Source of the DNA: Prevotella sp. MA2016
GTDB lineage: Bacteria > Bacteroidota > Bacteroidia > Bacteroidales > Bacteroidaceae
DNA: 64,000 bases
Direction: 5' to 3'
Assembly: GCF_000619825.1 (NCBI RefSeq)
Contig: NZ_JHUW01000007.1
Coordinates: forward strand, 1 to 64,000
Shown here one piece after another: positions 53,853 to 62,871 of the stretch; positions within the stretch are counted from its first letter, which is position 1; every line of letters starts with the position of its first letter. The translations under genes were made by a program, and so were the position numbers. The notes under the pieces were generated by a model. The model was not told the DNA's origin. It did no database searches and worked only from the letters and a program-made list of their open reading frames with translations.

Positions 53853-53884
53853 TTTGTCTATTCCGCTAATTTGCCTTATATTTG
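53853..53884 (+). promoter_or_regulatory. Promoter of rsmI
   Basis: TTTG (53853-53856), 20 bp, then TATATTTG (53877-53884), 9 bp before the ATG at 53894. Confidence 0.65.
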
Positions 53885-53893
53885 CCCCTTGTT

Positions 53894-54571
53894 ATGGGTA
53901 TATTATATATCGTTCCGACTCCAGTTGGGAATATGGAGGACATGACATTCCGCGCCATCCGTATTCTGAAAGAAGTGGATCTGGTGCTAGCCGAAGATAC
54001 TCGCACGTCGAGCAAACTTCTGAAGCACTATGATATCCACAATCAGCTCATGTCACACCACAAATTCAACGAGCATGGCACGTCGGCCTCAATCGTTCAG
54101 CGGTTGCAGGCAGGCGAGAATGTGGCCTTGATAAGCGATGCCGGCACCCCAGGCATCAGTGACCCCGGTTTTTATTTGGTACGCGAGGCCGTGCGCGCGG
54201 GCGTAGAGGTGCAGTGCCTGCCAGGTGCCACAGCTTTTGTACCAGCCCTAGTGGCCAGCGGACTGCCGTGCGACCGTTTTGCTTTCGAGGGTTTTCTACC
54301 ACAGAAGAAGGGGCGCCAGACTAAGCTCGAATCACTGAAGAGCGAACAGCGCACGATGATATTCTACGAGTCGCCCTACCGTGTACTCAAGACGCTGCAA
54401 CAGTTTGCCGAAGTGTATGGCACCGATCGCCAAGTAAGCGCTTGCCGTGAGATCTCAAAGATACACGAGGAGAGCGTGCGCGGCACTTTGGAAGAGGTGA
54501 TTGCCCACTTCAAGGAGCACGAGCCCAAAGGCGAATTTGTGATTATCTTAGCAGGAAATGACAGTAAATAA
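53894..54571 (+). CDS. rsmI: 16S rRNA 2'-O-methyltransferase RsmI
   Basis: The 225-residue protein begins MGILYIVPTPVGNMEDMTFRA, where the PTPVGN motif is the family hallmark. AEDTRTS and DAGTPGISDPG form the S-adenosylmethionine pocket, and CLPGATAFVPALVASGLP and FYESPYR follow. It methylates the ribose of C1402 in 16S rRNA. I chose the ATG at 53894, since the earlier in-frame one falls inside the -7 region. The coiled-coil lipoprotein gene follows 32 bp later. Confidence 0.96.
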   Translation: MGILYIVPTPVGNMEDMTFRAIRILKEVDLVLAEDTRTSSKLLKHYDIHNQLMSHHKFNEHGTSASIVQRLQAGENVALISDAGTPGISDPGFYLVREAVRAGVEVQCLPGATAFVPALVASGLPCDRFAFEGFLPQKKGRQTKLESLKSEQRTMIFYESPYRVLKTLQQFAEVYGTDRQVSACREISKIHEESVRGTLEEVIAHFKEHEPKGEFVIILAGNDSK

Positions 54572-54603
54572 CAAATTAAAGTAGATAATAAAAGAGAGTA
54601 ATT

Positions 54604-55470
54604 ATGAAAAAGTTATTTATCTTAGCCATCTGTGCCATATCACTGGCCAGTTGTAACGAGAGCGCCAAGAAGGCCGAGAATCAGGCTCGTGCCGAGCGCG
54701 ACTCACTGAATCAGATCATTGCCCAGAAGGATGACGAAATCAACGACATGATGACCACTCTGGTTGACATTGAAGACGGATTCCGCGAGATTACTGATGC
54801 GCAGAACCGTGTAACCCTGGCCAAGGACGGCGAGGGCACTAACACCAAACAGCGCATCGCCGAAAACTTCCAGTACATCCAGTCTATGATGCAACAGAAC
54901 AAGGACTTAATTAACAAGCTGAAGCAGCAGGTGCGCGAGAGCAGCATCAAAGGCGACAAGCTGAAGAAGGTGATAGCCAGTCTGACCGAGCAAATGGAGA
55001 AGAAAGACCAGCAGATAGCCGAGATGCAGCAACAGCTGGAGGCCAAGGATATCCACATCGGCGAACTGAACACCGAGATTGGCAACATGAAGGAAGATGC
55101 GCGTGCCATGCAGGCCGAGAACGATGCTCAGGCCAGCAAGATAGGCGAGCAGGACAAGCAGTTGCACACAGCTTGGTTCGTGTATGGTACAAAGGATGAA
55201 CTGAAGAAGCAGCAAATTGTCACCAAAGACGGTTTGTTCAGCAAGGCCAAGATTCTGCAGGGCAACTTCAACAAGGATTATTTCACCAAGATTGATATCC
55301 GTGTGGATAAGGAGATAAAACTCTACAGCAAGGATGCCAAAGTGCTTACCACCCATCCTGCCAGCTCATACAAGCTGCAGCCAGATGCCAACAAGCAGCT
55401 GATTCTGCGCATTACAGACCCACAGACATTCTGGAGCACCAGCAAATATCTGGTAGTGCAGGTGAAGTAA
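54604..55470 (+). CDS. Coiled-coil lipoprotein (possible Cbp1-like adhesin)
   Basis: The 288-residue protein has a lipobox SLASC (Cys17). A long coiled-coil region (about residues 25-190, including MQQQLEAKDIHIGELNTEIG) follows, and then a compact C-terminal domain with YGTKDELKKQQIV and LTTHPASSYKL. The family is widespread in Bacteroidales. From memory, it resembles what is annotated as the Cbp1 collagen-binding adhesin of Bacteroides fragilis, but I cannot confirm that here. It likely sits in the outer membrane. A terminator follows. Confidence 0.7.
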   Translation: MKKLFILAICAISLASCNESAKKAENQARAERDSLNQIIAQKDDEINDMMTTLVDIEDGFREITDAQNRVTLAKDGEGTNTKQRIAENFQYIQSMMQQNKDLINKLKQQVRESSIKGDKLKKVIASLTEQMEKKDQQIAEMQQQLEAKDIHIGELNTEIGNMKEDARAMQAENDAQASKIGEQDKQLHTAWFVYGTKDELKKQQIVTKDGLFSKAKILQGNFNKDYFTKIDIRVDKEIKLYSKDAKVLTTHPASSYKLQPDANKQLILRITDPQTFWSTSKYLVVQVK

Positions 55471-55496
55471 AGAAAAGCTAAAAGTGAATATATATT

Positions 55497-55537
55497 AATA
55501 AGGTGGATACCGCAAAGGCATCTGCCTTATTTTTTTG
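55497..55537 (+). terminator. Intrinsic terminator of the coiled-coil lipoprotein gene
   Basis: AATAAGG (55497-55503) pairs with CCTTATT (55525-55531), with an imperfect inner stem GATACC/GGCATC, followed by a run of T. Confidence 0.75.
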
Positions 55538-55702
55538 TTTATACGTTTTTTATTCACTTTTACACAAACAGAAAGCAAACGTTGCGTTTTAATTTCAGAT
55601 TGAAAGCAAAACTCTACTTTTACTTTCTTATTGATATATATCAAGCGCGATATAATAAAAATGTAAAAATTGGGGGTAAAATGTGATTTTTTTATAATTT
55701 TG
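55538..55702. other. Intergenic region before the susC promoter
   Basis: This AT-rich stretch holds no gene that I can support. A short run acgttgcgttttaatttc and a gatatatatcaagc segment are the only notable features. No anti-sigma, sigma or regulator gene lies next to the SusC locus. Confidence 0.5.
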
Positions 55703-55734
55703 TTTGTTGTTTAGACTTTTATACTATACTTTTG
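55703..55734 (+). promoter_or_regulatory. Promoter of the SusC/SusD locus
   Basis: TTTG (55703-55706), 20 bp, then TACTTTTG (55727-55734), 52 bp before the susC ATG. Confidence 0.7.
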
Positions 55735-55786
55735 CAGAGCAAGAGTGTTTAATTATTTGTTTTACAATTAACAGAGAGAGAATTTT

Positions 55787-58700
55787 ATGAAAAAGAGACT
55801 AACGTTGTTTTTCGTCAGCCTGTTCTTGTTTGTAGGAGCAGCACTGGCACAGACAAAAGTTACCGGAACCGTGCTCTCACAAGAAGACGGCCAGCCCATC
55901 ATCGGAGCTGCCGTTAAAGTGGATGGCACTAGTACCGGCATGTTGACAGATGTGAACGGTAAGTTCTCGCTGACCTTGCCTGAAGGTAAGAAAACGCTTA
56001 CGATTTCTTATCTTGGTTTTGAGAGCAAGACAGTAACAGCGAAGAATGGTATGCGCGTGTTCCTGAAGGCCGACGCCACCTCACTGGATGAAGTAGTGGT
56101 AACGGCTCTGGGTATCAGCCGCCAGCAGAAGACACTGGGATTCTCGGCACAGACCTTGGACGACGAGGTGCTGACGCAGGGACACCTGACCGATGCTACC
56201 AGCGCCCTGGCAGGTAAGGTGGCCGGTGTGCAGATCAACACCGTATCAAGCGACCCAGGTTCGGCCAACTCGGTTATCATCCGTGGTATCAGCTCTATCA
56301 ACGGTAACAACCAGCCACTGTATGTTGTAGATGGTGTGCCCTTGCAGAACACCACTCGCAACAGCCAGCAGCACACCAACGCCATTGGTGGTGTGGCCAA
56401 CGTGAACCCTAACGACATCGAGAGCATGACCGTGCTGAAAGGTGCTGCCGCTACAGCTCTGTATGGTAGCCGCGCTGCCAACGGTGTGATCATCATCACC
56501 ACCAAGAGTGGTAAGAAGCAGGGCGAGAAGAACTTCCAGATCAGCTACGACGGATCTGTTCAGTTCCGCCAGGTGAGCACACTGCCCAAGATGCAAAATA
56601 AGTTCGGACAGGGATGGAACGGTAAGCAGACCTATATCGAAAACGGCTCATGGGGTCCAGAGCTCGATGGTAGCACACAGGTTTACGGACCTATTTGGAA
56701 CCACCAGCAGCTCATCCACGAGTATAGCGCTGTAAAGGACAACGTCAAGGACTTCTTCGACACTGGCGTTAGCACCAGTCACAGCGTGGCTCTGAACGGT
56801 ATCTCTGAGGATCAGAAGATGACCTACTATCTGAGCTACTCTTACACCAGCGACAACGGTATCATCCCTGGCAACAAGGACACCTACAAGCGTAACACCA
56901 TCGCTTATCGTGGTAGCTACGAGCCTACCAAGTTCTTCAAGTTGTCATCAAACGTAAACTTCGCTAAGTCGAACACCAACACCGTAGGTTCTTATCAGGG
57001 CACCTCAATGATCGATGGTATCTTCGAGTTCCCACGCGACTTGAGCCTTGTTGACCGCAAGAACCTGAACACTGCTTTCGACACCCCTGAGGCTTGGTAC
57101 ACACCTTACGGTATCACCAACCCATACTGGGCTGTGGAAAACAACTACAACCACACCGACTCTAAGCAGGTGTATGGTAAGCTGCAGGCCGACATCAAGC
57201 CTATCAAGCAGCTCACACTGACCTATCGCTTCGGTTTCGACTATACCGACTACGATTATAAAGTGGGTATGCCTCAGATTGCCCTCGACGATGCACTCAT
57301 CAACGAGGACTATGGCTACGCTCCTTCAAACATGAACCAGAGTGGATATGTATATACACAGTATCAGCGCAACTATGAGCTGAACCACGACTTCCTGGCC
57401 AACTTTGCCGACAAGTATCTGGATGGCAAACTCGACGTGAACGTTAACGTTGGTGTGAACATCAACGAGCGCAGCACCACCTACATGCAGGGCCAGACCG
57501 ACGACCTGACATTCCACACCGGTTTCTGGGATCTGAGCAACGGTGCCACCAAGACCGAACTCTCTGAGAGCCAGAGCAAGCGCCGCCTGGTAGGCTTGTT
57601 TGGCGACATCACACTGGGTTGGGACGAGACCGTATATCTGGACCTCACCGCCCGTAACGACTGGTCATCAACACTGCCCACCGAGAAAAACAGCTTCTTC
57701 TATCCCGGTGCCACACTGAGCTTCATCTTCACTCAGCTGCTGCCTAAGAACGATGTGCTGAGCTTTGGTAAGCTGCGCGCTGCTTACGGTAAGACCGGTA
57801 ACGACGCTGGTGTATATCAGATCCACCCACGCTACGTGCAGGGATTCTCTAACGGTTACTATGGTTCTGACCTGACCAAATTCCCATTCAACGGTGTTAA
57901 CGCCTTCCAGGCTGCCGGTACTGCCGGTAGTAACTCACTGAAGCCTGAGATGACCACCGAGCTCGAGTTTGGTTTGAACCTCTCATTCTTCAACAACCGT
58001 ATCAATGTAGATTTCTCTTACTACAATCGTAACACCGACGACCAGATCTTCACACTGCCTGTTGACCCTGCCACCGGTTACACCTCAATGGTAACCAACT
58101 TCGGTAAGGTAAGCAACAAGGGTGTTGAACTGCTCGTAAACACTGTGCCCGTGCAGACCAAGAACTTCCGCTGGGAGCTGGGCTTCAACTTCTCTAAGAA
58201 TAAGAACAAGGTAGTGTCGATGCCTGAGAGCCTGGATGGTGGAATGGTTAACATCAACTCATTCTCAGCCGGTAACGACGCCGTATATATGCGCGCTGTA
58301 GAGGGACTGCCAATGGGTGAGCTGTTCACCTATCTGCCCACTTACGACGCTCAGGGTCGCATCATCGTGGATGCCAAGGGATTGCCCGTACTCACCGACG
58401 AGGTGCAGGACACTGGCAAGAACGTGAACGCCGACTGGACTGGTGGTATCACCACAGGTTTCTATTACAAAGGCATCGCACTCAACGCAGCTCTTGATAT
58501 TCGTAAGGGTGGCTACATGTTCTCACGCACTAAGAACCTGATGCAGTTTACTGGTAACGGCGACATCACCACTTACAACGAGCGCCGCCCATTCATTATT
58601 CCTAACTCAGTACATGCTGATGGCTCTGAGAACACCACTCCAATCAACCAGATTGAGGGTACTTATCAGACATGGTTCAACGACTTTGGTGCCAACCAGG

Positions 58701-58975
58701 GTGGCGAGTTCTACCTGATCGATCGCTCGTTCGTTAAGCTGCGCAACATCACACTGAGCTACACATTACCAAAGAGCATCGTGAACAAGCTCTACCTGAG
58801 CGACATCACCATCTCGGCTTTCTGCAACAACGTGTTTACCTGGACTCACAAGAGCAACCGCTACATCGATCCTGAGGTAAGTTCTTACAACAACGACCTG
58901 AGCGGTATGTTCGGCGAACTCTACTCTAACCCTGCTTGCCGCAACTTCGGTGTTAACTTGGGCATTAAATTCTAA
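55787..58975 (+). CDS. SusC/RagA-family TonB-dependent outer-membrane transporter
   Basis: The 1062-residue protein has a signal peptide, a carboxypeptidase-regulatory-like N-terminal domain (about residues 23-105), the TonB-box-containing segment DEVVVTALGISRQQ and a plug (about 115-240, with QPLYVVDGVPLQN). A 22-strand barrel ends in the terminal Phe (NFGVNLGIKF). It imports large nutrients through the outer membrane using TonB energy and a SusD lid. It is the first gene of a four-gene locus with a SusD and two lipoproteins and has its own promoter. Confidence 0.96.
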   Translation: MKKRLTLFFVSLFLFVGAALAQTKVTGTVLSQEDGQPIIGAAVKVDGTSTGMLTDVNGKFSLTLPEGKKTLTISYLGFESKTVTAKNGMRVFLKADATSLDEVVVTALGISRQQKTLGFSAQTLDDEVLTQGHLTDATSALAGKVAGVQINTVSSDPGSANSVIIRGISSINGNNQPLYVVDGVPLQNTTRNSQQHTNAIGGVANVNPNDIESMTVLKGAAATALYGSRAANGVIIITTKSGKKQGEKNFQISYDGSVQFRQVSTLPKMQNKFGQGWNGKQTYIENGSWGPELDGSTQVYGPIWNHQQLIHEYSAVKDNVKDFFDTGVSTSHSVALNGISEDQKMTYYLSYSYTSDNGIIPGNKDTYKRNTIAYRGSYEPTKFFKLSSNVNFAKSNTNTVGSYQGTSMIDGIFEFPRDLSLVDRKNLNTAFDTPEAWYTPYGITNPYWAVENNYNHTDSKQVYGKLQADIKPIKQLTLTYRFGFDYTDYDYKVGMPQIALDDALINEDYGYAPSNMNQSGYVYTQYQRNYELNHDFLANFADKYLDGKLDVNVNVGVNINERSTTYMQGQTDDLTFHTGFWDLSNGATKTELSESQSKRRLVGLFGDITLGWDETVYLDLTARNDWSSTLPTEKNSFFYPGATLSFIFTQLLPKNDVLSFGKLRAAYGKTGNDAGVYQIHPRYVQGFSNGYYGSDLTKFPFNGVNAFQAAGTAGSNSLKPEMTTELEFGLNLSFFNNRINVDFSYYNRNTDDQIFTLPVDPATGYTSMVTNFGKVSNKGVELLVNTVPVQTKNFRWELGFNFSKNKNKVVSMPESLDGGMVNINSFSAGNDAVYMRAVEGLPMGELFTYLPTYDAQGRIIVDAKGLPVLTDEVQDTGKNVNADWTGGITTGFYYKGIALNAALDIRKGGYMFSRTKNLMQFTGNGDITTYNERRPFIIPNSVHADGSENTTPINQIEGTYQTWFNDFGANQGGEFYLIDRSFVKLRNITLSYTLPKSIVNKLYLSDITISAFCNNVFTWTHKSNRYIDPEVSSYNNDLSGMFGELYSNPACRNFGVNLGIKF

Positions 58976-58996
58976 AAGAAGAGGAGGATTAAAGAT

Positions 58997-60493
58997 ATGA
59001 AGAAATTTGCAACTGTATTAATATTCGGTCTGGGACTGGCCGCAGCTTCGTGCGACAGCTATCTGGACATCAATGAAGACCCCAACTCTCCTGCTACGAG
59101 CAATCTGAATACCAGCATTGTGCTCCCAGCAGCCGAGATGAACATCGTGGGTAGCTATGGCGACTTTGCCCGCATCTACGCTGGCTACTACGCTCAGTAC
59201 TACTCACAGACATTCGGTACATCAAACTATCTGGACCTGAGCCAGTTCACCATGTCGGCCACACGCTCAAGCTCGTTCTACACTCAGCTTAACCAACGCG
59301 GACTGAAGAACCTTGAAACCGTGCGCGAATTGGCCAAGGACAACGAGGAATGGGGCACCTATCTCGCTGCAACCACCCTGCGTGCCTTCACCTATCAGGT
59401 ACTGGTGGACTGCTACGGCGAGGTGCCTTACACAGAGGCTTTTCAGAGTGGTATCACATCGCCTAACTACGACGATGGTGCTACTATCTATAATGGCATC
59501 GTGGCCGAGCTTGACGAGGCTTTGAGCCTGGCATCACCCAGCGACCCCGTAGCCACCAACTTCCTGTATAAGGGTGAGACCGCTGCCAACTGGATTAAGT
59601 TTGCTAACGCCCTGAAGCTCAAGATTCTAAGCCGTGAGAGCGGTGTGGCCAATGTTGACAGCCAGATTGGCGCTATCATCAGCGAGGGCAACCTGCCTGA
59701 TAGCGACGTGGCTTACGCAGGCATCTGGGGCAGCGAGCCCGGTTCGATGAATCCATTCTATGCCGAGGAGTTCTCTAGCGCATGGGGTTCTACACAGATC
59801 AACGTAGTGGCCAACCTGGCCATCATCGGCACAATGCTGCAGTCTGACAAGGGTTATGAAGACGGCCGCTTGGCAGCCTTCTTCGAGAAGAACGGTTCGG
59901 GCAACTACACCGGTGGTGTATCAGGCACCAACTTCTCTACCTCAGGCACTTACAAGCTGGCTTACTGGTGCCGCCCAGTGGCAAGCGACGATATGCCTGT
60001 GTACTATCTCACCCTGAGCGAGATTGAGTTCTTCATCGCCGAGTACTATGCCCGCCAGGGTAATGCAGCTCAGGCCGAGGCTCACTACAACGCAGCCATC
60101 AAGGCATCGTTTGCCACCGCTGGCGCTGAGGGTGCTGAGGAGGCCATCGCCATGTTCCCTTACGACCAGAACAACTACAAGAAGAGCATTGGTATCTCAA
60201 AGTGGATTGCGCTGGCAGGTGTTAACACCTTCGAGGGCTGGTGCGAGATGCGCCGCTTGGACTATCCCACCTTTGGCACACTAAAAGGCAGCGACATCTA
60301 TAATGTGGCTACCGACGAATATAAGCCCGAAATTTACGTGCCCGGCACACTCTACACCCCCATCATGGTAGATGGCAAAGTGGGCGACAACCACCTGCTG
60401 GAGCGCTGGATCTATCCTGAGAGCTCATCAGCACGCAATGGTAACTCACCAGAATTCCCAGGTTACACCTCACCCGTGTTCTGGGGTAAGTAA
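58997..60493 (+). CDS. SusD/RagB-family outer-membrane lipoprotein (SusD-like_2)
   Basis: The 498-residue protein has a lipobox LAAASC followed by the signature DSYLDINEDPNSPATSN. Internal helical TPR-like regions match the SusD-like_2 subfamily. It caps the SusC barrel at the cell surface and helps bind the nutrient. It begins 21 bp after susC. Together with the two downstream lipoproteins, the order resembles a Bacteroides thetaiotaomicron locus (BT2264 to BT2261) for which peptide-containing structures are known, so peptides are a candidate substrate. Confidence 0.92.
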   Translation: MKKFATVLIFGLGLAAASCDSYLDINEDPNSPATSNLNTSIVLPAAEMNIVGSYGDFARIYAGYYAQYYSQTFGTSNYLDLSQFTMSATRSSSFYTQLNQRGLKNLETVRELAKDNEEWGTYLAATTLRAFTYQVLVDCYGEVPYTEAFQSGITSPNYDDGATIYNGIVAELDEALSLASPSDPVATNFLYKGETAANWIKFANALKLKILSRESGVANVDSQIGAIISEGNLPDSDVAYAGIWGSEPGSMNPFYAEEFSSAWGSTQINVVANLAIIGTMLQSDKGYEDGRLAAFFEKNGSGNYTGGVSGTNFSTSGTYKLAYWCRPVASDDMPVYYLTLSEIEFFIAEYYARQGNAAQAEAHYNAAIKASFATAGAEGAEEAIAMFPYDQNNYKKSIGISKWIALAGVNTFEGWCEMRRLDYPTFGTLKGSDIYNVATDEYKPEIYVPGTLYTPIMVDGKVGDNHLLERWIYPESSSARNGNSPEFPGYTSPVFWGK

Positions 60494-60537
60494 TCAAAGA
60501 GAAAAAGAGTCTGATAATTACAAAAAAGAGAAAGACA

Positions 60538-61236
60538 ATGAAAAAGAATATATTCTATACGATGCTGATAGCGATGGTAACCCTGCTTGTTACCAGTTGC
60601 GGCGACAAGGAGTCGGAAGGCAAGAGCCGCTTCACCTACTATCCAGTGCTAGAGCTCCAAGGCGACGACTTCATGGTAATCGACAAGGGTTCTACCTTCC
60701 AGGACCCCGGCTTCACAGCCACACTGAACGGCGAGGATGTTTCGAGCGAGGTAAACGTGCAGAGCAACATCAACTCGGACAAGAGCGGTGTCTACACCGT
60801 GGTTTACTCAATTGTAAACTCTGACGGCATTGCTGCCAACGCCCGCCGCACCGTAGTGGTGCTCGACAGCAGCAACGCCGTAGAAGGTCTCTACTACACC
60901 ACCCCAACCAGCTATCGCTTGCGCGAGGGTGCCCAGGTGACCTACGGAGATTCTTTCCAGCTGCTAGTGATTGACAATGGCGATGGCACCTACAGTGCCG
61001 ACGACCTGCTGGGCGGCTGGTACTGCCAACGTGCAGGCTACGGCGACAAGTATGCCATGCCTGCCACAATCAAGATTCAGGATGGCGTGGTGATCATCGT
61101 AGGTGGCGGCGGTGTGGCCGGCTGGAGCGACGGTTATAGTGCCTTCGAGGGCACATTTGATGCCGCTACAAGCACTTTCAATCTCAAGACCACATACGCT
61201 GGCATGGATTTCATTCAAACATGGGTTAAAGGATAA
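60538..61236 (+). CDS. Surface lipoprotein with Ig-like domain (BT_2262/DUF5012-like)
   Basis: The 232-residue protein has a lipobox LLVTSC (Cys21). An Ig-like domain (about residues 35-108, ending GIAANARRTVVV) follows; the rest is a compact beta domain rich in Gly and aromatic residues. It fits the lipoprotein found third in BT2261-2264-type SusCD loci. It lies 44 bp after susD and 6 bp before the next lipoprotein gene. Its substrate or structural role in the complex is not known from sequence. Confidence 0.8.
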   Translation: MKKNIFYTMLIAMVTLLVTSCGDKESEGKSRFTYYPVLELQGDDFMVIDKGSTFQDPGFTATLNGEDVSSEVNVQSNINSDKSGVYTVVYSIVNSDGIAANARRTVVVLDSSNAVEGLYYTTPTSYRLREGAQVTYGDSFQLLVIDNGDGTYSADDLLGGWYCQRAGYGDKYAMPATIKIQDGVVIIVGGGGVAGWSDGYSAFEGTFDAATSTFNLKTTYAGMDFIQTWVKG

Positions 61237-61242
61237 ACGATT

Positions 61243-61734
61243 ATGAAGAAAATATTATATCTTGCAACACTCCTGCTGTGCGCTGTACTTACCACATCGT
61301 GCGAGAAAGAGGAGGTAGGTGGCACAGCCACCGAGAGCTTGGCAGGCGAATGGTATGTTACTGCCAATGTAGTAGATAATGGCCAGGTGATTGAAGACCC
61401 CTATGGAATAGGTCGCTTCAACATCCTTACTTACAACACATCGGCCAACACTGGTGATGAGATCTGGGTTGACGACATGGACAACTTCTGGAGTTTCAAG
61501 GTGAAGGCCTCTGCCGATGTAAACGCACTCACCTTCAGTGCCAGCAACGTGCAGAACCAGAGTTACGACTGCACCGTGACCATCACCAATGCCAAGGTGA
61601 TTAAGAATGGCGGCACGCAGAACAATGGCAAGCCCGCCGACTATATCACCATGGACGTGGAGTTTAGCGACGACCCAGGCACCATCTATCGTCTGGAAGG
61701 AGTGCGCTACTCTGGTCTGGAAGAGAATGATTAA
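61243..61734 (+). CDS. Lipid-binding-type surface lipoprotein
   Basis: The 163-residue protein has a lipobox LTTSC (Cys20). The segment ESLAGEWYVTANVVDNGQVI begins a single beta-barrel-like domain that resembles the Lipid_bd family found with SusD-like_2 loci. No catalytic motif is evident. It is the last gene of the SusC/SusD locus, 6 bp after the previous gene, and a GC-rich hairpin follows. Confidence 0.78.
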   Translation: MKKILYLATLLLCAVLTTSCEKEEVGGTATESLAGEWYVTANVVDNGQVIEDPYGIGRFNILTYNTSANTGDEIWVDDMDNFWSFKVKASADVNALTFSASNVQNQSYDCTVTITNAKVIKNGGTQNNGKPADYITMDVEFSDDPGTIYRLEGVRYSGLEEND

Positions 61735-61779
61735 TTTCGCAGAGAAAAGTTTATCAATCTCTCTTTAAATAAACCGAAA

Positions 61780-61817
61780 GTCCCCTCGCTGGCCCTGTGA
61801 TAGAGCTGCGGGGGGAC
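61780..61817. terminator. GC-rich hairpin after the SusC/SusD locus
   Basis: GTCCCCTCGC (61780-61789) pairs with GCGGGGGGAC (61808-61817) with one wobble. There is no strong T-run directly after, so the terminator role is probable but not certain. Confidence 0.55.
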
Positions 61818-61842
61818 GCTTAGTTTTCGAGGTATTCTATGA

Positions 61843-62871
61843 TTAATCAATACTACACTCGCTAAGCAGATTGCGAAAGGCATACACATCTGCCGGATGC
61901 AACTTCACTACGGGCGCAATGGTCAGCATGGCCGATGCGCCCATATTTTTTTCCATCTGCTTAAACTCCTGGTATTTCACCAGCACCTGTTGGCGCTCCT
62001 GCTCGCCCAATGGCGACAGCATACCCGCCTCGCGCATCAGGAAGCGCACCTTGGCCGTTACCGACAGTTCGGCATGCAGGCGCACGTAGCAGATGATATC
62101 AAAATAGACCAATGGCGGAAACGAAGCCTTGACCGATTCGAGGAAAGCACCTGTTGACGTATGGATCAACTGCCCGCTACGGATGGACTGAAACAGCTGT
62201 ATCTGCTCGTCGAGCCCGCTGTCGAGCCAGCGGTGAATCATATCCACATCGTAGAAGTAGGTCCATGCCAGCAGACCACCCATCACGCCCAATACACTTA
62301 CAAACTGCATGACAGGATTGAAATGCAGATGGTTATGGCACACGTGCGCAGCAACGGCAGCCACCAGCAGCAGGAAGGTCATCACCACATCAAACGGCTT
62401 TACCCCCAGTCGCGAGCGCCATCGCTCCGTTTGTCGCACCACCAGCACCAAGCCAGCAGCCACCACGGCACTGCAACCAATGTGCACAAGTGCCACCTCC
62501 AACCCACGGAACAGCATGGTGCCCAAGCCAGCATCCTGCCCCAGCACCAGATAGAACAGGTTTTCGAGAATAGAGAACCCGCCACCCACAGCAGCACCAC
62601 AGATAACGCTATCGATAAAGAACACCATACGCTTGCGCCCTGCCAGCACCAGTAGCGGCACAGCCTTCACCCCCTCCTCTACTACCGGGTGCAAGCCATC
62701 GGGCAGCACCCCATCCAGCCAGTTGAACAAGCCAAAACACACCAGTGCCATGAGCATGCCACCCACCACCAACTGCAGTAGCCTACGCTTGTTTACAAGT
62801 GCGAAATGATCAATCTTGTAAACTACCAGTATATATATTATAATAGGTAATAGCGAAGCTACAAACTGCAT
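61843..62871 (-). CDS. PrsW-family intramembrane metalloprotease-like protein
   Basis: The 342-residue protein has about eight membrane helices. Candidate PrsW motifs are PVVEEGVKAVPLL (double Glu), GGGFSILENL and the helix with HVCHNHLHF. A soluble C-terminal region of about 130 residues follows. PrsW cleaves anti-sigma factors in Bacillus; the target here is unknown. Its ATG overlaps the stop of the upstream barrel gene by 1 bp (TAATG on the minus strand), so the two are translationally coupled. Confidence 0.82.
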   Translation of the reverse strand: MQFVASLLPIIIYILVVYKIDHFALVNKRRLLQLVVGGMLMALVCFGLFNWLDGVLPDGLHPVVEEGVKAVPLLVLAGRKRMVFFIDSVICGAAVGGGFSILENLFYLVLGQDAGLGTMLFRGLEVALVHIGCSAVVAAGLVLVVRQTERWRSRLGVKPFDVVMTFLLLVAAVAAHVCHNHLHFNPVMQFVSVLGVMGGLLAWTYFYDVDMIHRWLDSGLDEQIQLFQSIRSGQLIHTSTGAFLESVKASFPPLVYFDIICYVRLHAELSVTAKVRFLMREAGMLSPLGEQERQQVLVKYQEFKQMEKNMGASAMLTIAPVVKLHPADVYAFRNLLSECSID

